A stretch of DNA of 19,193 nucleotides. Origin: Bacteroidota bacterium (GTDB taxonomy: Bacteria; Bacteroidota; Bacteroidia; Bacteroidales; Paludibacteraceae). A program made the translations under genes and the position numbers. The stretch is from positions 1 to 19,193 of the forward strand of contig JAFNAU010000007.1 in NCBI GenBank assembly GCA_017860335.1, read 5' to 3'. A model generated the notes under the pieces. The model ran no database searches, had not been told where the DNA came from, and saw nothing but the letters and a program-made list of their open reading frames with translations. This document shows, in pieces, positions 8,469 through 15,464 of the stretch; the first letter of the stretch is position 1, and every line of letters begins with the position of its first letter.

Positions 8469-9833
8469 ATGACAAAATATAATATTATAAAAAAGAAAAA
8501 ATGGCTTAGCTTATTAGCTGTTTTATTGATAGTTGCCGCATGTTCGGATATTACAGACACACAACGTAAATTTTTGGATCTGGGTGAAACAACCTATGTG
8601 GGTAAAATGGATTCTGTCGTAGCGCTTGGAGGGCATGGCAGGGCAATCATTGTAGCGAAAAACACTTATTTGCGTACAGCAACTCAATGTATAGTGAAAT
8701 GGGTTGGTTATCAAGGTCAAACAGGCGAAAAAACATTTACCATTAAAGATTATATTTCAGGCAGTTACACCCGTATGCCTATCGAAGGTCTTAAAGAAGA
8801 TGATTATGATTTTTATATCTATAATATGGATGAATGGGGAAATAAATCGTTGACAGTCGAATGCCACGGGTTCTCTTACGGTGATGAATATATAAGAATC
8901 CAACCCAAAATAGCTGTTTCGTCAATCAATGTCGATGATGATAATGTCGCACATTTTTCCATGTCAACTTCTAAAATGGCAGTGAAATTTAAACTGACCT
9001 ACCAGGGCGATAACGATGCTGAAAAAACGATTGAAATTAATGGAACGGGAGGACAGTTTTCCGTTCCAAATTGGGGAGGGTATAATAATCTCAACATGAA
9101 GGTTACAACCTATATTTTGCCTTCCGAAAAAATGGGTGTAGATACTTTGGTATTGACCGATGTAATACAAACAGCTTCTCAAACTATTGTTGATAATGAT
9201 GTTGATAGATCGAGAATTGTCCCAATGACATTGACAAAAAATGATGACCCCGGTACTGCTTATGGTGCAAAAGGAGTGGCAGCTCTATTTGATAATGCAG
9301 CCTCAGAATGTTGGGGGCTGAATGTCAGCGCTCCCGGGCATTTTTGCTTCGATTTGGGTGTCAAAGCCTATTTATCCGGAGCTTCGATTGTTGGACGTAT
9401 GGATTATCCCGGATGGGATGTTGTGAAATTTCAGGTTTGGGGACGCGAATCTCTGGATGATGGAATGTATGGTTCCACCGGCTATTATATTATGGCTTCA
9501 AGCCAGTCTCCAACCTTCGAGACAGAGGCTCTTAAACGTAAATGGAAAAAGGTGGGTAACGGATGGTTTAAATATGGCAGTCCACGCTCAAATCCTCAAA
9601 CAAGCAAGTGTACTCTTACCGAAGTTAACCATACCTTCAAACCACGTTATATTATGTTCAGGGTAATGAGCGTGCTAACTCCTGATGTAGTGCCGGTGCC
9701 TGACGTTCAGTACTTTGGTAATGAAGGCGGTTTTTATTATGGTGATGGAGTAAATTCTGGTAATCGTGCATTCTGTATCAGAGAATTAAATTTCAAAGCC
9801 CTCGGAATGTCTTATATTATCCAAACTAAATAA
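8469..9833 (+). CDS. PUL surface lipoprotein, DUF4998 plus discoidin-like domain
   Basis: A 454-residue lipoprotein, last gene of the susC operon, 15 bases after the previous stop. The lipoprotein signal is preceded by a lysine-rich n-region and ends at Cys25 (IVAAC), followed by SDITDTQ. The N-terminal half has the DUF4998 fibronectin-like pattern (residues about 26-130: KWVGYQG, GLKEDDYDFYIYNMDEWGNKS). The C-terminal part (about 260-450) looks like an F5/8 type C/DUF5000-like carbohydrate-binding domain (FCFDLG, VKFQVWGRE, FCIRELNFKALG). No catalytic residues are evident, so a glycan-capture role is inferred from family and position. A decayed copy of its C-terminus lies at 1127-1404, and both copies are followed by similar hairpins. 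Confidence 0.85.
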   Translation: MTKYNIIKKKKWLSLLAVLLIVAACSDITDTQRKFLDLGETTYVGKMDSVVALGGHGRAIIVAKNTYLRTATQCIVKWVGYQGQTGEKTFTIKDYISGSYTRMPIEGLKEDDYDFYIYNMDEWGNKSLTVECHGFSYGDEYIRIQPKIAVSSINVDDDNVAHFSMSTSKMAVKFKLTYQGDNDAEKTIEINGTGGQFSVPNWGGYNNLNMKVTTYILPSEKMGVDTLVLTDVIQTASQTIVDNDVDRSRIVPMTLTKNDDPGTAYGAKGVAALFDNAASECWGLNVSAPGHFCFDLGVKAYLSGASIVGRMDYPGWDVVKFQVWGRESLDDGMYGSTGYYIMASSQSPTFETEALKRKWKKVGNGWFKYGSPRSNPQTSKCTLTEVNHTFKPRYIMFRVMSVLTPDVVPVPDVQYFGNEGGFYYGDGVNSGNRAFCIRELNFKALGMSYIIQTK

Positions 9834-9848
9834 GGTTAGGTTACAAAC

Positions 9849-9899
9849 TTTCATAGGAGAACTCAATTGTCAGCGATACAAAAATGTTCTCCTATGAAA
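9849..9899 (+). terminator. Terminator-like hairpin closing the susC operon
   Basis: TTTCATAGGAGAAC (9849-9862) pairs perfectly with GTTCTCCTATGAAA (9886-9899), a 14-base stem with a 23-base loop, 15 bases after a stop codon. No T-run follows, so it is not a textbook intrinsic terminator. It separates the four-gene susC operon from the downstream genes. Confidence 0.6.
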
Positions 9900-9965
9900 A
9901 GAAACTCCGAATATATAGATTTTTCTTGATCTGTTTTATGTGGAATTTCAGAAACACTATTTCTT

Positions 9966-11174
9966 ATGAGAAAGTTAATTCTAATATTAGGTTCAGTGGT
10001 ATTTCTTTTATCCTGCACTGATGAGAATCTTTTGAAACCTTTTGGTCCTAAAGATACTACTGCTCCGGGAGCAATGACGAGTGTTGCTTATACTGCGATA
10101 CCCGGCGGGGCTAAGTTCAGTTATACACTGCCACTTGATGAAGACTTGTCTTATGTAATGGCAGAATACATGGTCGATGGTGTAAAAAAAAGTGTAGTAT
10201 CGTCGCAATATAAGGCGGAGCTTACCATAGAGGGACTGCCTGATAAGAGAGAATATCTGGTGGATTTGTACTGCGTTGACAAAAGCAATAATCAATCACA
10301 GCCTGTACATTTAACAATTGTACCCAAAGAATCTCCAGTGAAAGTCATGCGTGAGAGCCTGAAAGTTGTAGCCGATTTTGGAGGCTTCAAAATTGAATAT
10401 CAGAATCCTTCTCAATCAGAATTGTCTATTTATTTTTTGAGACAAGATACTGTTACCAAAAAAATGATTTTTTATCAGGCAAGGGTTTTCTCTCAAGCCC
10501 AGGGAATCTATCAGGTGGTAGGTTTACCTAATGAAACCAATAAGTTTCAAGTATTTGTAAGAGATAGATTTGGTAACACATCCAGCACGTTGGAATTTGA
10601 AGATAAGCCTTGGAGAGAGGAATATCTGGATAAAAACAATTTCAAATATGTTGGAAAACCTAAAGTGGTTGATAACGACGACTGGTTCTCTTGGATGGGC
10701 AGACCGCAAAATTTATGGGATGACGTGGTTGGGGAATGGAACTTTGCTCAAACCGGAGCGGACGGAAGATATCCTCACTATTTATGTATCGATTTAGGCG
10801 AGACTGTACCTATTGGACGTATTTTATTCCAGCAGCGCTTGGGAGACGGAAACGTGTTTAACTATGATTGCATCCGCCATTTTGATGTATATGGAGCAGC
10901 TAAGTTGCCAACCGTAAATTATGCAAGTCCGCTGGAAGGCTGGATCAAACTAAATGATAAGACATTTGAAGTAATACGACCGTCGGGTCGAAAGACGGGT
11001 GAACCATCTACCACCGAAGATATTCAGGCGGCAACCAAAGGAATTATGTTCTCGATCGATACACCATTCCCTCGTCCCGAAATAAGGTATATTAGGTTTG
11101 TGTTTTTAGATAGTTTCACTCAAAGTAACATGGCTCTTCTTGGAGAATTAAGTTTTTGGGCTCAATGGAAATAG
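9966..11174 (+). CDS. PUL surface lipoprotein, DUF4959/DUF5126/DUF5000 (copy B)
   Basis: A 402-residue paralogue of the protein at 7257-8453, nearly collinear with it. The lipoprotein signal ends at Cys17 (VFLLSC), followed by TDENLLKPFGPKDT. The order is again DUF4959-like (about 18-120), DUF5126-like (about 122-225) and DUF5000 discoidin-like (about 240-402), ending SFWAQWK. Differences from copy A cluster in exposed-looking loops: this copy has four extra residues near QQRLGDGNVFNYDC, and the end of the discoidin domain reads DSFTQSNMALLG. This could mean altered ligand preference, but that is inference. It follows a hairpin and a gap of 132 bases, so it may have its own promoter and head the GH92 transcript. 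Function is taken from the family: surface glycan binding. Confidence 0.87.
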   Translation: MRKLILILGSVVFLLSCTDENLLKPFGPKDTTAPGAMTSVAYTAIPGGAKFSYTLPLDEDLSYVMAEYMVDGVKKSVVSSQYKAELTIEGLPDKREYLVDLYCVDKSNNQSQPVHLTIVPKESPVKVMRESLKVVADFGGFKIEYQNPSQSELSIYFLRQDTVTKKMIFYQARVFSQAQGIYQVVGLPNETNKFQVFVRDRFGNTSSTLEFEDKPWREEYLDKNNFKYVGKPKVVDNDDWFSWMGRPQNLWDDVVGEWNFAQTGADGRYPHYLCIDLGETVPIGRILFQQRLGDGNVFNYDCIRHFDVYGAAKLPTVNYASPLEGWIKLNDKTFEVIRPSGRKTGEPSTTEDIQAATKGIMFSIDTPFPRPEIRYIRFVFLDSFTQSNMALLGELSFWAQWK

Positions 11175-11317
11175 TTGTTTAAAAACACATCGGTAGTTCA
11201 ATATCGTTTATAACAAATTTAATATATAATTCATTTCGCATTCGTTTTTTCTTCAATAAATAATTGTGTTGATTCATAATGAGAAAGACTGAGAATGGGG
11301 AGGCAAATTTTAATAAG

Positions 11318-13453
11318 ATGAAGTTTTTAAAAGGTTTAATAATATTGTTTTCCAGTGTTTTTGTATCCTCTTTTTCTCTCACAGCTGAAGAGAAAGTGAA
11401 TTACGCCCGACTCGTAGATACACGTATTGGAACAGAAGGTAATGGACTTGCATGTGGTTTTACATTTGTCGGCGCAGCATATCCGTTTGGAATGATGCAG
11501 CTTACACCTTCTTTCTTTTCTGCTCATAAAGGTATAGTTGTTAATCAGATATCAGGCGCCGGATGCCCCAATATGGGCAATTTTCCGGTGTTAGCGATGG
11601 TTGGTGATCTTCAGGATTCACCGAATGACATGAATGGCTATCCCCGGTATGAAACGATTAATAATTCTAATGCAGGATATCTCTCAATGACAATGAAAGA
11701 TAAGGTAATATGCGAATCGACAGTTTCGAAAAGAAGCGGTATTATCCGGTTTAAGTTTCCGGAAAATGCAAGTAATGGAACGGTTATAATAGGCTCAGGA
11801 ACAAGTTCAACCAGTGTTTCAAATGCACAAATCAAGATTACATCTCTTTATACTTGTGAGGGCTATGCAGAAGGAGGTGAGTTTTGTGGCTATCAGACCG
11901 ATTACAAAGTCTATTTTGCTGCCGAATTTAACCGTGAACCTCAGCTGCGTGGAACCTGGATAAACTCTGACATGAGAGATGATCGGTTAAAAATAAGTGG
12001 AAGAAACTCCGGAGCATATTTTACTTTTAACACAGAGAACAGTAAAGAGTTGGAATATAAAATAGCTATTTCTTATGTCTCAATTGAGAATGCACGTGAA
12101 AACCTCCGGCTGGACAATAAAGGACGTGATTTTGAAACGATGAAAAATGATGCGGAGAAAGAGTGGAATCGGTGTCTGGGTAAAATCCATGTTCAGTCGG
12201 GCAATTCTGATCGTGTCACACAATTCTATACGCATTTTTATCATTCCATTATTCATCCCAATGTTTTCAACGATTGCAACGGAGAGTATATTGGTTCGGA
12301 TTTTAACAAACACAAAATGGATAAAGGCAGGGACTATTACACAACCTATAGTGGCTGGGATACTTACCGTACTCAGTGTCAGTTGCTGGCCATGCTTTTT
12401 CCAAAAGAAAGTTCGGATATGATGCAGTCGGTCGTCGACTTTGCTGAACATGGCGGAGGATATGGCCGCTGGGTGATGGCTAATATTGAAACAGGGGTTA
12501 TGCAAGGAGATCCGATGCCGATTATAATTGCCAATACTTATGCTTTCGGAGGCAGGGACTTCGATGCACAGACTGCCTATAAGCACATGAAACGTGGAGC
12601 CATGATAGCGGGTACCTATTCACAAAACGTAGAAGTACGACCCGGTTTGCATAATTATATCCGAAAAGGATTTGAAAATGCTTCATTATGTCTGGAATAT
12701 GCTTCAGCCGATTTTGCCATCGGTCAGTTTGCCTTGCAGGCAATGAACAATAAAAAAGATGCCGATTATTTTATGAAGCGTGCGGGCAACTGGAAAAACC
12801 TCTATGATCCGCAAACCAATTGGCTTCGTTCAAGAGATACGAATGATATGACGTGGAAAAACCCGGATGATGATTGGCGTGAAGCAACAAAGGAAAACTA
12901 TTTCTGGATGGTCCCTTTTGACCTGAAAACGTTAATTGACACCATGGGTGGCAAAGAAGCAGCGACAAAACGCCTTGACAGCCTGTTTGTCAGGTTGGAT
13001 GCGGGATACGATGATCATTACTTTGCTGCAGGGAATGAACCTGATTTTCAGGTTCCCTGGATCTATAACTGGACAGATAAACCCGAGAAAACGTCAGAGG
13101 TTATTTATAGCATTCTTAATCAGATGTATACCAGCAAACCAGGAGGTCTGCCCGGAAACGACGACGGAGGATCGATGGGAGCCTGGTATGTTTTTGCTTC
13201 AATGGGGCTTTACCCCATGATACCTGGTGTAGCCGGATTTAGTATTAATACACCACAATTTGAAAATATTAAAATAGATTTCTCGGGTAAGATGCTGGAA
13301 ATTAAAGGAGGTTCGTCATCACCGGCATTTATAAAATCAGTAAAAATCAATAACCGTAAATATACTTCTTACTGGATTGATTGGGAAAGCATTCGTCAGG
13401 GTGGAAGTATCGAATACAAAACAGAACGTAAGAACGACGTGAAGCTAAAATGA
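11318..13453 (+). CDS. GH92 exo-alpha-mannosidase
   Basis: A glycoside hydrolase family 92 enzyme, the calcium-dependent inverting exo-alpha-mannosidases. An in-frame ATG exists at 11279, but the ATG at 11318 gives a normal signal peptide (MKFLKGLI through SLTA), so I use it; the product is 711 residues. There is no lipobox, so it is probably periplasmic or soluble. The N-terminal beta domain has VDTRIGTEG, AAYPFGMMQLTP and ISGAGCPNMG. The (alpha/alpha)6 domain has SGWDTYRTQ, HGGGYGRW, GNEPD and LPGNDDGGSMGAWYVF. REATKENYFWMVP holds a Glu (residue 535 counted from 11279) aligning with the catalytic acid of characterised GH92 enzymes such as BT3990. The GNDD aspartates (628-629 on the same numbering) lie where the base is expected. 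In the GH92 mannose-phosphodiesterase I recall, that acid is Gln, so this one looks like a true mannosidase. Linkage specificity is unknown. Confidence 0.93.
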   Translation: MKFLKGLIILFSSVFVSSFSLTAEEKVNYARLVDTRIGTEGNGLACGFTFVGAAYPFGMMQLTPSFFSAHKGIVVNQISGAGCPNMGNFPVLAMVGDLQDSPNDMNGYPRYETINNSNAGYLSMTMKDKVICESTVSKRSGIIRFKFPENASNGTVIIGSGTSSTSVSNAQIKITSLYTCEGYAEGGEFCGYQTDYKVYFAAEFNREPQLRGTWINSDMRDDRLKISGRNSGAYFTFNTENSKELEYKIAISYVSIENARENLRLDNKGRDFETMKNDAEKEWNRCLGKIHVQSGNSDRVTQFYTHFYHSIIHPNVFNDCNGEYIGSDFNKHKMDKGRDYYTTYSGWDTYRTQCQLLAMLFPKESSDMMQSVVDFAEHGGGYGRWVMANIETGVMQGDPMPIIIANTYAFGGRDFDAQTAYKHMKRGAMIAGTYSQNVEVRPGLHNYIRKGFENASLCLEYASADFAIGQFALQAMNNKKDADYFMKRAGNWKNLYDPQTNWLRSRDTNDMTWKNPDDDWREATKENYFWMVPFDLKTLIDTMGGKEAATKRLDSLFVRLDAGYDDHYFAAGNEPDFQVPWIYNWTDKPEKTSEVIYSILNQMYTSKPGGLPGNDDGGSMGAWYVFASMGLYPMIPGVAGFSINTPQFENIKIDFSGKMLEIKGGSSSPAFIKSVKINNRKYTSYWIDWESIRQGGSIEYKTERKNDVKLK

Positions 13454-13535
13454 TCAGATATCTTCCTCCGGTTTTTCCCGCTCTTTTATAGAGGATTGGG
13501 GGATGTCAGGCAGGTATGAAGACACAAAAAAACAC

Positions 13536-15404
13536 ATGAAACACACAATTTCTATCCTTACATTATTATTTCTGGTTGTGAGACTTTTGGCTCAAACAGT
13601 TAGTACAGATAAATCCACTTATAAAGTGGGAGAGGCTATTACTGTTTGTTTCACTGGTGCAACCAGTGCCAAAGATTGGGTTGGTTTGTATGCCTCAACA
13701 TCCACTCCGGGTTCGGCTTCTCCTTCCATCGACTGGAATTATACAGATGGAACCAAATCGGGTTCATCTTTAGTACCCAACGGCTCTGTTGTTTTTCAGA
13801 ATGGATTAAGTACAGAAGGTAGCTATAAAGTATGTTTTTTATCCAACGATGGTTACACCGTTTTGAAATCGGCCGGTTTTACGGTATCAAATTCCGTGGC
13901 ATTAGCTGCTTTCAACGCTACTCCAACTTTTATTGTTCCCGGTGGAACGGTGAAATTTACCGATCAATCTGCGAATTCTCCTACATCATGGTTGTGGTCT
14001 TTCCCCGGAGGAACACCTTCGGGTAGCACAGAGAAAAATCCATCGGTTACTTATGATTCGGAGGGCATTTATGATGTGTCGCTCAGTGCAACAGGTGCTT
14101 CCGGAACTCTTCAGACACAAAAAAAAGGATTTATAAGAGTTTCTAATCAAACTCTTTCCGTGAATTTGAAAGTGATGCAATTTAATATCTGGCGCGAAGG
14201 AACTTCAGTAGCTAATGGACTAACTTATATTCGGGATGTGATTAATGTTGTAAATCCTGATATGGTTTGTTTCTCAGAAGTTACCAATAGCTCTGGAGAT
14301 TGGACAACAAAGATTGTAAATGAACTTGCCACGCTTGGGAAAACTTATTACAGAGGATATGTAACGGGTTCTGATGTGTCGCTTATCAGTAAATATCCGA
14401 TCATTTCTTCCGACCCGATTGTTGGCGAAAGAACAGTACCATTTACGGTTAATGTTAATGGAGCGTCGTTGGTTGTATGCCCTTCACACCTCGATTATAC
14501 TTTTTATTCAACGTATTTACCTCGAGGATATGCCTGCGGAGGATCTGGTAAATATGCAGGTTGGAATGCATTCTCACCATTTGCTCCGGAAACTGATTTG
14601 GCGGCTATTGAGTCTCAGAATTTAGCCTCAAGAAGAGACGAGCAGATTGCTGCTTTTATTGATTATATAAAAAATGAAACACGTCCGGTTCTTTTGATTG
14701 GTGACTTTAACGAACCATCGTGCCTGGATTGGACTGCCAGACAAGCTAATCTTTACGATCATAATGGTGTTGTTTTTGAATGGAATACTACGCAGACATT
14801 GAAAAACAACGGATTTGTAGATGCTTATCGGCAGGTGTATCCGGATGAGGTATTGAACCCGGGAATAACCTGGCCAGCTGTTGCCACCGGAGTAGGAAGT
14901 ACCTCGTGGGCCCCTTTAAGCGACGAACGTGACAGGATTGATTATATCTTTTATAAAGGTACAGGTGTTACAGCCACTGAAGCTTCGCTTGTAGGACCCA
15001 AAGCTTGTTATGTAAAGAATTTGTCATCAGCTGAAGGCAATGGTAACGATATTTTTGAAGCGTCTTCCATGCCCTGGCCATCGGATCATAAAGCAGTAAC
15101 AGCTACTATTAACTTTTCATTTGCTCCAACTGCTGTTAGTATCATAAATAAACCGGCAGCAAAGATCCGTGTCTTTCCTAATCCGACAAAGGGGCAGTTT
15201 TCTCTGATTTCTTCCGAAAATGAGAAAATTTCGGTTTCTGTTTCATCCCTTACTGGCCGGGAAATTTTAAGTAAAAAAATGGATTTGTTAGCCAATCAAT
15301 CTTCTTCTTTTGAAATAGAGAAAGCCCCAACGGGAATTTATATGTTAAATGTCATTTTTCGTAATCAATCACAGACAATAAAACTGATCAAAAAAAATAA
15401 ATAA
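13536..15404 (+). CDS. T9SS-secreted SKICH-like/PKD/EEP phosphoesterase or nuclease
   Basis: A 622-residue secreted protein. The ATG at 13536 is preferred over 13503 because it starts a clean signal peptide (MKHTISIL through LLAQ). Residues about 20-118 form a beta domain with KVGEAITV and DWVGLY, resembling SKICH-type domains. A PKD domain follows (about 122-207: KFTDQSANSPTSW, VTYDSEGIYDVSL). The endonuclease/exonuclease/phosphatase domain (about 210-525) keeps the hallmark residues: N217 (MQFNIW), E248 (FSEV), H318 (SHLD), D390 and N392 (GDFNEP), D469 (RIDYIF), and D517 with H518 (SDH). The T9SS type A sorting domain (about 543-622) starts VFPNPTKG and ends in a lysine-rich tail. The fold hydrolyses phosphodiesters or phosphomonoesters of nucleic acids, inositides or sphingomyelin, and the actual substrate is not readable. 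It starts about 80 bases after GH92 and may be co-transcribed with it. Confidence 0.88.
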   Translation: MKHTISILTLLFLVVRLLAQTVSTDKSTYKVGEAITVCFTGATSAKDWVGLYASTSTPGSASPSIDWNYTDGTKSGSSLVPNGSVVFQNGLSTEGSYKVCFLSNDGYTVLKSAGFTVSNSVALAAFNATPTFIVPGGTVKFTDQSANSPTSWLWSFPGGTPSGSTEKNPSVTYDSEGIYDVSLSATGASGTLQTQKKGFIRVSNQTLSVNLKVMQFNIWREGTSVANGLTYIRDVINVVNPDMVCFSEVTNSSGDWTTKIVNELATLGKTYYRGYVTGSDVSLISKYPIISSDPIVGERTVPFTVNVNGASLVVCPSHLDYTFYSTYLPRGYACGGSGKYAGWNAFSPFAPETDLAAIESQNLASRRDEQIAAFIDYIKNETRPVLLIGDFNEPSCLDWTARQANLYDHNGVVFEWNTTQTLKNNGFVDAYRQVYPDEVLNPGITWPAVATGVGSTSWAPLSDERDRIDYIFYKGTGVTATEASLVGPKACYVKNLSSAEGNGNDIFEASSMPWPSDHKAVTATINFSFAPTAVSIINKPAAKIRVFPNPTKGQFSLISSENEKISVSVSSLTGREILSKKMDLLANQSSSFEIEKAPTGIYMLNVIFRNQSQTIKLIKKNK

Positions 15405-15464
15405 TTACCATTATTAATCTTAAAAAATTTAATTCTCTAGTTTAAATTTAACACATTAATTATT

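Noticed and set aside
11279..11317. Upstream ATG for the GH92 gene
   Set aside because: Its use would put 13 hydrophilic residues before a typical signal peptide; the ATG at 11318 gives a normal one.
12080..12586. Long open frame on the minus strand opposite the GH92 gene
   Set aside because: It lies wholly inside a strongly recognised gene on the other strand and shows no domain, signal or coding logic of its own.
13503..13535. Upstream ATG for the EEP protein gene
   Set aside because: It adds 11 charged residues before a clean signal peptide that starts at 13536.
15425..15449. AAATTTAA...TTAAATTT inverted repeat between the two T9SS cargo genes
   Set aside because: The stem is eight bases of A and T only in a very AT-rich gap; this is expected by chance and would be a weak structure.
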